5,605 nt of DNA from Candidatus Methanophagales archaeon (GCA_021161765.1 JAGGZZ010000011.1:1-5605); one strand, 5' to 3'. Positions 1-4,431 are shown, counted from the stretch's first letter. Notes: generated by a model from the sequence alone, not told the origin. Translations and numbers: made by a program.

Positions 1-168
1 CACACTTTTTAATACCTCTCTCCAGTAACCCGAGAACCCGCCGATAAAATTCCCTATTTCAGTCGCTGACATATCTTCCGGGATATTTCCGGAAAGAATA
101 GGCAGCAGGAAGAAAAGTGTAATCACCACCAGCACTATTACCAGCGCTATTGTCGTTCCGATTTTCAT
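1..168 (-). CDS. Small membrane-anchored protein, C-terminus cut by window edge
   Basis: The reading frame is open from the ATG at 168 to the edge, giving the first 56 residues. A strongly hydrophobic segment (residues about 4-25, IALVIVLVVITLFFLLPIL) follows MKIGTT and is followed by a polar stretch (GNIPEDMSATEIGNFIGGFSGYW), so the visible part is an uncleaved signal anchor with the start of an outer domain. The start is set by an excellent Shine-Dalgarno site (GGGAGGTGA, 178-186). It follows the 133-residue gene by 49 bases on the same strand and is probably the fourth gene of the cluster that begins with the ArsR-like regulator. I do not recognise the family. The gene itself is secure; its function is not. 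Confidence 0.8.
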   Translation of the reverse strand, partial: MKIGTTIALVIVLVVITLFFLLPILSGNIPEDMSATEIGNFIGGFSGYWREVLKSV

Positions 169-177
169 TTTTTCTTT

Positions 178-186
178 TCACCTCCC
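178..186 (-). promoter_or_regulatory. Ribosome binding site for the edge gene
   Basis: GGGAGGTGA read on the minus strand is a near-perfect complement of the archaeal 16S rRNA 3' end. It lies 9 bases before the ATG at 168 and fixes that start. Confidence 0.75.
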
Positions 187-217
187 ACATTTTTATTGTT
201 TTTCAACACCTTAGCTT

Positions 218-619
218 CTACCTTAGAGAATAATTTATCCGTTGGGAACCCATAGATTCCATTTCTTTGGTAAGATTCACCATTCTTCCCATAATAAGGA
301 AATCCCCGCTTTTTGTTATATATATTGATGCGTATTTGACCGTTTGGTTATTGTCCTTAATATCAATGTTTACAATATACAAATCATTACTGTAGTCTTC
401 TATACTGGTTAATTCTGCACTTAAACCTTGTGGTTTTAAAATATTCTCATTAATATAAACTAATGATTTATTGCCTGCCTCTTCTTTAGATATTGCTGAG
501 ATTTCTAATCCTGCAAAAGCCGACAGAGCCACACCAACAATTAAACCTACGAGCAAACCCACAGTAATATATTTCACCATGTGCACTTTGTTCTTGCGTT
601 TTATTCCTTGTGCGTTCAT
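218..619 (-). CDS. Membrane-anchored cap-domain protein without thioredoxin domain
   Basis: The protein has 133 residues. A short basic N-terminus (MNAQGIKRKNKVHMVK) is followed by one hydrophobic helix (about 17-38) and an outer domain (about 42-118). That domain starts with ISKEEAGNKSLVYINENIL and continues with an LYIVNIDIK strand and a YITKSGDFLIMG strand-turn-strand. From family knowledge this pattern (EEAxxKxLxYIN, LYxVxxxI, YxTKxGxxLxxxG) resembles the small domain that precedes the thioredoxin fold in archaeal secreted DsbA-like proteins. Here the chain ends just after it, with no CxxC and no cysteine at all, so an oxidoreductase role is unlikely. The frame stays open upstream to 850, but that part overlaps the preceding gene. 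A GGGTGGTGA site just before 619 marks the real start. It is third in the minus-strand cluster. A binding or sensing role outside the membrane is inference. Confidence 0.75.
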   Translation of the reverse strand: MNAQGIKRKNKVHMVKYITVGLLVGLIVGVALSAFAGLEISAISKEEAGNKSLVYINENILKPQGLSAELTSIEDYSNDLYIVNIDIKDNNQTVKYASIYITKSGDFLIMGRMVNLTKEMESMGSQRINYSLR

Positions 620-620
620 T

Positions 621-629
621 TCACCACCC
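621..629 (-). promoter_or_regulatory. Ribosome binding site that decides the start at 619
   Basis: GGGTGGTGA on the minus strand contains two overlapping GGTG cores, the distal one 5 bases before the ATG at 619. This matches the 5-6 base spacing seen before other genes here. It argues against the long upstream extension and against the ATGs of MNMESKK, which lack such a site. Confidence 0.65.
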
Positions 630-672
630 AATTCCTTTTTTGATTCCATATTCATCTTTTTACTCTCATAGA

Positions 673-1398
673 TTAATCTATTATAACGTCCCACAGAATT
701 AGCTTCAAGCCTATTACAATGGCAAGTGTGATGCATCCCGCGAAAATACTCATGTCGAGAAAAATCTTGGTGATTATTATGGCTGGATGATAGGAAGAGA
801 GGGGTGCGGAAAGATATACGAAGATGTACGTGTAGATCAGGTCTATACAAATAACCACTGCTATCCCCATAAACAAAAATTTAAGCCTCTCCAGGGGTTC
901 TTCTATTCGTTCAGCGAAATGTTCTCTTTCGATTCTATCTCTTACCAGTACGCGGGTGTCTTTTGCTATTATACTGATGATGAGTAATGCACCCGCAATG
1001 CAGAGTACCACAGCAATGCCGGGTATAAACGCGTCGCTTAGCATGTATGAGGAAACCAGGAAAACGAGTGCTGCTGCCAGAAATAGTTTAGCAACTGTCG
1101 TGGTTTTTAGCTTTAAAAACTCTTTTCGTTCCTTCTTAGCTTTGCTCTCCAATGATTTCATTGCTATCCATGCACCGGATAACACCAAACAGTACCAGAT
1201 TACTCCGTTAAGTATTGCTACCAGTAACCTATTTTGAAGTGGAAAAGGAACTATCGGATGCAGTCCTAATACATACATCAGATACATATTAATTCCGAAT
1301 ACTATTATTATGAAAGAGGCACTCAGCTTTACTGGGGATGTCAAAAAACTTCTTAGCCTTTTTGCATCTTTTTTCGCTTTTCTCGATTCTGTATCCAT
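673..1398 (-). CDS. Six-helix integral membrane protein of unknown family
   Basis: The protein has 241 residues from the ATG at 1398. I see six hydrophobic segments at about 26-46, 58-80, 103-120, 125-145, 173-196 and 206-236. They are separated by highly charged loops: SLESKAKKERKEFLKLK (82-98) and AKDTRVLVRDRIEREHF (145-161). Both loops, like the basic N-terminus (MDTESRKAKKDAKRLRS), should face the cytoplasm, so the chain forms three hairpins with both ends inside. No catalytic or transporter motif is visible. The frame also has a GTG at 1407 and an ATG at 1401, but the GTG is part of the Shine-Dalgarno site, so 1398 is preferred. The gene begins 44 bases after the ArsR-like regulator and is probably co-transcribed with it, which would make it a target or partner of that regulator (inference). 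Confidence 0.8.
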   Translation of the reverse strand: MDTESRKAKKDAKRLRSFLTSPVKLSASFIIIVFGINMYLMYVLGLHPIVPFPLQNRLLVAILNGVIWYCLVLSGAWIAMKSLESKAKKERKEFLKLKTTTVAKLFLAAALVFLVSSYMLSDAFIPGIAVVLCIAGALLIISIIAKDTRVLVRDRIEREHFAERIEEPLERLKFLFMGIAVVICIDLIYTYIFVYLSAPLSSYHPAIIITKIFLDMSIFAGCITLAIVIGLKLILWDVIID

Positions 1399-1402
1399 CA
1401 TG

Positions 1403-1409
1403 ATCACCC
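1403..1409 (-). promoter_or_regulatory. Ribosome binding site for the six-helix protein
   Basis: GGGTGAT on the minus strand places GGTG six bases before the ATG at 1398. This is the same spacing as before the starts at 2907 and 3747, and it is why the GTG at 1407 and the ATG at 1401 are not used as the start. Confidence 0.6.
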
Positions 1410-1436
1410 TTTATCTTTATTTCAATCTTAATTAAT

Positions 1437-1471
1437 AAAAAACTATCTTTTCGTTCGGTTTTTCCCGAACG
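1437..1471 (-). terminator. Hairpin plus T-run at the end of the regulator gene
   Basis: On the minus strand CGTTCGG (1458-1452) pairs perfectly with CCGAACG (1471-1465) across a six-base loop, a 7-bp stem within the last codons of the regulator gene. It is followed nine bases later by six T residues (1442-1437) just after the stop codon. This could terminate part of the transcripts and lower expression of the downstream genes. The T-run is short and the hairpin also encodes protein, so the call is tentative. Confidence 0.35.
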
Positions 1472-1928
1472 ATAAAAGGATAATTCCGAGTGAAATCAGG
1501 ATCAAGCCAGTAATTAGATGCATCGGCTCGTAAGGAGCTATAGCCCTTAAATTTAAATTTAAAGCTTCGTCGGGAAAGATAAAGATACTTCTTACAAACC
1601 AATATAGCCCAACAATTCCAACAACAAAACTCAATATCGCAGAAGATAAAAGGACTATTATCTTCGTCATTTTGTGCGGGTGAAGAATCTCCGTGCCCTT
1701 GCCTGTAAGCTCATAGTAAACCCACTTATTATCCCTATTCACCTTCTTTACCAGCCCTGATTCAATCAAAATCGTTAGATGCTCGTGAACAGTTGATTTA
1801 GAAATATTCAAATCATCCGTTAATTTACTCAATGTCATAGATCCAGAATCGATTTTTCTGAGAATGTCAATTCTCATTTCGGATGCCAAAGCTCTGATCA
1901 TTCTCTTATCAAGTGCGATTTTGTCCAT
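1443..1928 (-). CDS. ArsR-like winged-helix regulator with two C-terminal membrane helices
   Basis: The protein has 161 residues. Residues about 8-82 form a winged helix-turn-helix of the ArsR type: RMIRALASEMRIDILRKI (helix 1), MTLSKLTDDL (helix 2), SKSTVHEHLTILIESGLV (recognition helix about 44-55 and following turn), and the wing KVNRDNKWVYYELTGKG. Residues about 88-112 and 137-153 are hydrophobic helices joined by an outer loop of about 25 residues (FIFPDEALNLNLRAIAPYEP), so the DNA-binding domain would be tethered to the inner face of the membrane. No metal-binding cysteines are present, so it is not a classic arsenic or metal sensor. Membrane-tethered one-component regulators of this layout are known in archaea. 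A TATA box stands about 50 bases upstream and three further genes follow on the same strand, so it probably controls its own operon (inference). Confidence 0.87.
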   Translation of the reverse strand: MDKIALDKRMIRALASEMRIDILRKIDSGSMTLSKLTDDLNISKSTVHEHLTILIESGLVKKVNRDNKWVYYELTGKGTEILHPHKMTKIIVLLSSAILSFVVGIVGLYWFVRSIFIFPDEALNLNLRAIAPYEPMHLITGLILISLGIILLSFGKNRTKR

Positions 1929-1975
1929 TAGTCTCTACCATATCCCTCCATCTGACTTAATAATTCTTTTGGACA

Positions 1976-1983
1976 TTTATAAA
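1976..1983 (-). promoter_or_regulatory. TATA box of the ArsR-like operon
   Basis: TTTATAAA on the minus strand, in the context GCTTTATAAATG, is a good archaeal TATA box with purine-rich sequence (AGAGACG) upstream as in BRE elements. Transcription should start about 25 bases downstream near 1953-1957, leaving a short leader before the ATG at 1928. No strong Shine-Dalgarno site precedes that ATG; GGTAG lies 8 bases away. Confidence 0.6.
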
Positions 1984-2036
1984 GCGTCTCTCTTCTAAAC
2001 GGCGCTCAAAAGTTTTATCCGCATTACAATCTTATG

Positions 2037-2069
2037 AAACTATCTTTTCATTCGGTTTTTTCCGAACGA
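2037..2069 (-). pseudogene. Remnant copy of the 3' end of the ArsR-like gene
   Basis: The 33 bases at 2037-2069 match 1440-1472 at all but two positions, in the same orientation. Read on the minus strand both end in codons for SFGKN-R-x-KR followed by TAG: SFGKNRTKR in the intact gene and SFGKNRMKR here. Upstream of this block I find no further similarity to the regulator; the frame holds unrelated residues. The simplest reading is that a tandem paralogue once stood upstream and that only its tail survives. The alternative is that the block is a mobile or shared hairpin/terminator sequence, since the five-base stem TTCGG/CCGAA is kept. The match itself is direct observation; its origin is inference. 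Confidence 0.55.
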
Positions 2070-2077
2070 AAAACAAA
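2069..2077 (-). terminator. T-rich tract after the 53-residue gene
   Basis: On the minus strand TTTGTTTTT lies about 34 bases after the stop codon at 2111. T-tracts of this kind terminate archaeal transcription. The tract is short and interrupted, so confidence is low. Confidence 0.3.
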
Positions 2078-2110
2078 GGTTTATATAAAATTCTTTCTTC
2101 ATCCATATTC

Positions 2111-2272
2111 TCACTTTAAAGGTAAACAGATGGCGTAGATAAAATACGCTGTGCTGCACATCGTAATTGTTATTCCTAATCCCAAAAGGATTTTTCCATA
2201 GGTTTCTTCTCTCTTTAAAGCGCCAAATAGGGCTAACAATATTCCCGGCAAAATTATGATAAGCGCCATCAT
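2111..2272 (-). CDS. Small two-helix membrane protein (53 aa)
   Basis: This short frame encodes 53 residues, starting MMALIIILPGILLALFGALK and ending CSTAYFIYAICLPLK. Two hydrophobic helices (about 3-19 and 27-49) flank a charged turn (LKREETYGK), giving a compact hairpin with an inside turn or, less likely, the reverse. An in-frame TAA lies two codons before the first ATG, so the start is 2272 or the next ATG at 2269. A very good TATA box (2315-2322) sits about 43 bases upstream, in the position expected for a leader of about 20 bases, and this is the main support. The Shine-Dalgarno site is poor (GGGGG, 13 bases away). A longer overlapping frame (2040-2327) has no hydrophobic pattern or conserved look and is probably a shadow. 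Function unknown; a toxin, phage or regulatory small membrane protein are all possible. Confidence 0.6.
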   Translation of the reverse strand: MMALIIILPGILLALFGALKREETYGKILLGLGITITMCSTAYFIYAICLPLK

Positions 2273-2314
2273 TTTTTATTTTTTGCCCCCACAACTCAGA
2301 GTATGCACTCATCA

Positions 2315-2322
2315 TATATAAA
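2315..2322 (-). promoter_or_regulatory. TATA box of the 53-residue gene
   Basis: TTTATATA on the minus strand (context GGCTTTATATATG) is close to the ideal archaeal TATA box. It is flanked by the inverted repeat AGTATG (2300-2305) and CATACT (2325-2330), which could be a regulator site. It fires away from the promoter at 2351. Confidence 0.65.
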
Positions 2323-2350
2323 GCCATACTATGTTTACAAAATAGAAAGT

Positions 2351-2358
2351 TTTAAATA
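2351..2358 (+). promoter_or_regulatory. TATA box of the 2418 gene, with ATACT palindromes downstream
   Basis: TTTAAATA with purine-rich AGAAAG just upstream fits an archaeal promoter, with a start site expected near 2378-2384 and a leader of about 35 bases. Immediately downstream are ATACT (2356-2360), AGTAT (2364-2368) and ATACT (2371-2375), forming two overlapping palindromes between TATA box and start site, where a repressor would block transcription. The operator role is inference. Confidence 0.55.
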
Positions 2359-2398
2359 CTCTAAGTATAGATACTATTACATAAAGTAAAATAAACTT

Positions 2399-2405
2399 GA
2401 GGTGG
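2399..2405 (+). promoter_or_regulatory. Ribosome binding site of the 2418 gene
   Basis: GAGGTGG is a strong Shine-Dalgarno core, but it lies 12 bases before the ATG, about twice the usual distance here. A TAG at 2406-2408 closes the frame upstream, so no earlier ATG, GTG or TTG start is available. Confidence 0.5.
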
Positions 2406-2417
2406 TAGATAGAAAAA

Positions 2418-2870
2418 ATGAAAAAAAAGAAAATCGTCAAAGCATTAACAACAAGATTATTCGTTGCACTCATAGTATTGAGTGTCGTCGGCTGGATTAT
2501 TTTGTTTGGAAAGGATTTACCTTCCAGCGCTACGCCTTTTGTGTATGGAATCATTATCCTGTCTATAATTGCTTCAATATATGTCTTCTGGAAGAAAACA
2601 GATTTATTACGTAACAAAAAAATAGTTGTTGGGCTGGTTATTTTCATCATAATTGGTGCAATTGGTTGGATAACATCAATTTCCGAAATTACGGATTGCA
2701 GACCTTATAAATGCGGAGAAAGTTTTATTTGTGCAAGACCAACTGATTTGGGTATGAAAATAGTAACTGGTAAATGTACTTCTGAATTTTCAGAGGATAT
2801 AGATTTCTACTGCGTAAAGGAGAATAATACATGTATCAAAAAACCATTACCTAAAAATGACAAAGTATAA
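2418..2870 (+). CDS. Three-helix membrane protein with six-cysteine outer domain
   Basis: The protein has 150 residues. After a basic start (MKKKKIVK) come three hydrophobic helices at about 13-31, 41-58 and 69-88. The positive loop KKTDLLRNKK (59-68) is inside, so by the positive-inside rule the C-terminal 60 residues lie outside the membrane. That tail carries exactly six cysteines (94, 99, 105, 120, 132, 139), which could form three disulfides, and ends in a short basic tail (KKPLPKNDKV). I do not recognise the family; the cysteine spacing shows no metal-site CxxC pair. It has its own promoter and leads a plus-strand series in which the zinc-ribbon gene follows after 36 bases. Clustering with envelope proteins on both sides suggests a cell-surface role (inference). 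Confidence 0.8.
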   Translation: MKKKKIVKALTTRLFVALIVLSVVGWIILFGKDLPSSATPFVYGIIILSIIASIYVFWKKTDLLRNKKIVVGLVIFIIIGAIGWITSISEITDCRPYKCGESFICARPTDLGMKIVTGKCTSEFSEDIDFYCVKENNTCIKKPLPKNDKV

Positions 2871-2906
2871 AAAGAAACAACGATCAATAGAAATGAGGTG
2901 GTAAAA

Positions 2907-3068
2907 ATGAGATTTAATTACATTGCAGAATGTACTAAATGCGGAAATAGGAGAGAAGTGAGCGGCTTTAAGAGAAAAATAAGAAAATTCAATCCCACTA
3001 AACCAACATTTACTTACGTCAAATGTCCGAAGTGTGGGAAAAGAACGAGACACGAAGTAATAAAATAA
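2907..3068 (+). CDS. Small basic zinc-ribbon protein (53 aa)
   Basis: The frame encodes 53 residues from an ATG with an ideal ribosome site: GAGGTG at 2895-2900, six bases before the start. CTKC (residues 9-12) and CPKC (40-43), the latter followed by GKR, form the two knuckles of a zinc ribbon joined by a basic 27-residue linker (KRKIRKFNPTKPTFTYVK). There are 16 lysine or arginine residues against 3 acidic ones, so nucleic-acid or ribosome binding is likely. Archaeal genomes carry many such stand-alone ribbons, mostly uncharacterised; I cannot name a specific family. It lies 36 bases after the six-cysteine membrane protein and about 83 bases before the next gene, and is probably transcribed with the former. 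Confidence 0.82.
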   Translation: MRFNYIAECTKCGNRREVSGFKRKIRKFNPTKPTFTYVKCPKCGKRTRHEVIK

Positions 3069-3077
3069 AATTCAAGT

Positions 3078-3099
3078 GGAGGACTCGCGACTCTCCTCT
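3078..3099 (+). terminator. Possible weak hairpin after the zinc-ribbon gene
   Basis: GAGGA (3079-3083) pairs with TCCTC (3094-3098) around a ten-base loop containing TCGCGA, ten bases after the zinc-ribbon stop codon. It is a locally GC-rich patch in an AT-rich gap. There is no real T-run after it (CCCTTTAG only), so termination is doubtful; it may be a processing site or chance. Confidence 0.2.
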
Positions 3100-3151
3100 C
3101 CCTTTAGTAAAAAATAGGTAGATAAAAACCAAAAATTGTGAAGTGAAGAAA

Positions 3152-3736
3152 ATGGGAAACGATAGAAACAAGAACAAGAAAAATATCACAACGATGGTGT
3201 TGGTAAGCCTTGCACTATTCATATATATGCTCATATTGGGCACCTTCATACCTACACGCCCCGGGAGTATATTTCCTACTGCGATAGGTGCCACAATAGG
3301 GTTCATCGCTTTTTACGTAACTTTTGGAGGAAAGTTTGAGAGACTTTTGAATAAGATAGTTTCAATATTTTTTGGATTGCCGATTGCAGGACTATTTGTA
3401 GGTATAGCCAAATACATCAAAGTCGAAGTGACATTGCCGATGTTCATTGTTTTTCTTGCTGTTGGAGTTTGCATAAGTGTGGCTCTTTTCGGATTGATTG
3501 AGAAGAAGACAGACCGCAAAAGGGTTGAGACGGCATACAAAACCGATGAACGGGGAGCAATACTGAACGATAAAAGTGCAACTGTTGGTTTTATCGCTCT
3601 TTCATTGTTTCTATTGGCGTATCTAATCAAGGACTATCTTGAAGCAGGAATTTTTGATAAGATATTATTATTAACGCTCTGTGGTGGCTGGATTGTTCTT
3701 ATTTTTGCGAGGTTGTACTATGAATGGAGGATGTGA
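3152..3736 (+). CDS. Six-helix membrane protein with DUF2178-like C-terminal module
   Basis: The protein has 194 residues from the ATG at 3152. A very polar, basic start (MGNDRNKNKKN) precedes helices at about 13-33, 38-58, 66-87, 95-116, 143-160 and 166-188. Between helices 4 and 5 a cytoplasmic linker (EKKTDRKRVETAYKTDER) carries the signature TDERGAILNDKSA (131-143); the chain ends in RLYYEWRM. The same pattern, [ST]DER..I.N[DE]K[SA] followed by two helices and YY, occurs in the next gene, so the last 65 residues are paralogous. I recall this as the layout of the DUF2178 family, common in archaea beside small XRE regulators. A GTG at 3143 could add three residues, but AAGTG six bases before 3152 fits the usual spacing better. 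The stop lies inside the ribosome site region of the following gene, indicating co-translation. Function unknown. Confidence 0.8.
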   Translation: MGNDRNKNKKNITTMVLVSLALFIYMLILGTFIPTRPGSIFPTAIGATIGFIAFYVTFGGKFERLLNKIVSIFFGLPIAGLFVGIAKYIKVEVTLPMFIVFLAVGVCISVALFGLIEKKTDRKRVETAYKTDERGAILNDKSATVGFIALSLFLLAYLIKDYLEAGIFDKILLLTLCGGWIVLIFARLYYEWRM

Positions 3737-3740
3737 GGTG
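3735..3740 (+). promoter_or_regulatory. Ribosome binding site overlapping the upstream stop codon
   Basis: GAGGTG, followed by ATC, lies six bases before the ATG at 3747 and shares bases with the TGA (3734-3736) of the preceding gene, showing tight translational coupling. Confidence 0.7.
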
Positions 3741-3746
3741 ATCTAA

Positions 3747-4130
3747 ATGGATTTGAAAAGATTCAAAGATTATTTCGTTGTAGGCTCGGGGATTATACTC
3801 CTTGGCATAGTTGTACTTACGGTATTTGATCTGGCGTTTCTGGGAATGGGCATTGTTTTGTCTGGCTTGATGTTAATTTTTATTGGCATATATTGGGCAA
3901 GGAAACCCAAAACAGAGATTCCCAGTGACGAAAGATATATAAGAATTAATGAAAAAGCAGGCTTCAATGCATTTTGGAATACCATAGGAATTTTAGCGGT
4001 TTTAACGTACGTGGATTTCTATTATCCATTAGGTCTGAACTTTAGAGAATTTTTTATGATAGTTGTTGGTGTTGGAATGTTCTCATTCCATGTACATCGC
4101 TTTTACTACGATAAAAAGGGCTTCAAATGA
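3747..4130 (+). CDS. DUF2178-like four-helix membrane protein
   Basis: The protein has 127 residues with hydrophobic helices at about 9-27, 30-50, 72-90 and 99-117. Between helices 2 and 3 a cytoplasmic loop reads RKPKTEIPSDERYIRINEK, and the chain ends HRFYYDKKGFK. The DER..RINEKA signature and the terminal YY pair followed by basic residues match my memory of DUF2178, small archaeal and bacterial membrane proteins of unknown role. Four helices is the usual size, so this is the canonical copy and the preceding gene the enlarged one. The gene ends in ATGA, overlapping the start of the XRE regulator by four bases. DUF2178-type proteins and COG1476-type XRE regulators often occur together, which suggests the regulator controls or senses through the membrane protein; that is inference. 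Confidence 0.85.
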   Translation: MDLKRFKDYFVVGSGIILLGIVVLTVFDLAFLGMGIVLSGLMLIFIGIYWARKPKTEIPSDERYIRINEKAGFNAFWNTIGILAVLTYVDFYYPLGLNFREFFMIVVGVGMFSFHVHRFYYDKKGFK

Positions 4131-4321
4131 AGAACAAACTCAAAGTTTTCCGCGCGATGCACGATTTAACGCAGGAGGATTTGGCTGAGAAAGTGGGGGT
4201 AACGAGGCAGACCATAAATGCGATAGAGAAAAGTAAGTACAACCCTTCGTTAGAGCTGGCGTTCAAATGTGCGAGATTATTTGAAGTGAAGATTGAGGAT
4301 ATTTTTATTTATGATTGCTAA
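4127..4321 (+). CDS. Small XRE-family transcriptional regulator (COG1476 type)
   Basis: The 64-residue protein is a single Cro/C1-type helix-turn-helix: LKVFRAMHDLTQEDLAEKVG (helices 1-2), VTRQTINAIEKSKYNPSLE (recognition helix about 27-36 and turn), then CARLFEVKIEDIFIYDC. The LTQEDLAEKVGVTRQTINAIEKG/S-KYNPSLELAFKIA-F-V-IEDIF pattern is the hallmark of the short COG1476 regulators of archaea and Firmicutes, which act as DNA-binding dimers with no effector domain. The ATG overlaps the stop of the DUF2178-like gene (ATGA), so it is translated from the same messenger as both membrane proteins; upstream AAAGGG may help as ribosome site. The ending IYDC with a terminal cysteine is slightly unusual. 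Likely it represses its own operon; an operator was not identified. Confidence 0.92.
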   Translation: MKNKLKVFRAMHDLTQEDLAEKVGVTRQTINAIEKSKYNPSLELAFKCARLFEVKIEDIFIYDC

Positions 4322-4333
4322 ATCCTTTTGTTT

Positions 4334-4431
4334 CACCGCAGAGCACACGGAGAACGCAGAGACGCCAAAAAACCTAAGCAATGGTTGAACAGTCTTAAAA
4401 CTCGGGGGGGGTCTCTGCGCTCTCGGCGGTG
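4334..4431. repeat. Imperfect inverted-repeat element made of 9-base units
   Basis: The left arm (4334-4363) is CAC plus three 9-base units, CGCAGAGCA, CACGGAGAA and CGCAGAGAC. The right arm (4411-4431), read in reverse complement, is CAC plus two units, CGCCGAGAG and CGCAGAGAC. The arms pair over CACCGC and CGCAGAGAC and differ in length by exactly one unit. The 47-base centre ends in a run of eight G (4404-4411). It is GC-rich, unlike its surroundings. CGCAGAG-rich repeats of this look are, from memory, scattered through many bacterial and archaeal genomes. It occupies most of the gap between the XRE operon and the methyltransferase gene. Confidence 0.75.

Noticed and set aside
620..850. 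N-terminal extension of the 133-residue protein to give 210 residues
   Set aside because: It overlaps the end of the six-helix gene, its residues look random (many H, R, S), and a strong ribosome site directly precedes the internal ATG at 619.
2080..2089. Perfect TATA-like palindrome TTTATATAAA
   Set aside because: No gene starts at a suitable distance on either strand: the plus direction runs into the minus-strand small gene, and the minus direction reaches only a nine-codon frame. It may be a relic of a lost promoter.
2040..2327. 95-residue minus-strand frame as a gene
   Set aside because: It has no domain, signal or membrane pattern and its start lies within the TATA box region. Only its last nine residues are meaningful, as a remnant of the ArsR-like gene; the 53-residue frame fits the promoter better.
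2402..2614. 70-residue plus-strand frame overlapping the 2418 gene
   Set aside because: It is a shadow frame without a domain, while the 2418 frame has three membrane helices and an ordered cysteine domain.
3104..3130. Possible promoter before the 3152 gene (AT-rich TTTAGTAAAAAATAGG, AGATAAAAACC)
   Set aside because: Neither stretch is a convincing TATA box. The operon may be read through from 2351 or have a weak start here; the sequence does not decide.
4334..4431. CRISPR array or tRNA gene in the GC-rich gap
   Set aside because: The 9-base units are too short and contiguous for CRISPR repeats with spacers, and no cloverleaf or anticodon arm can be drawn.
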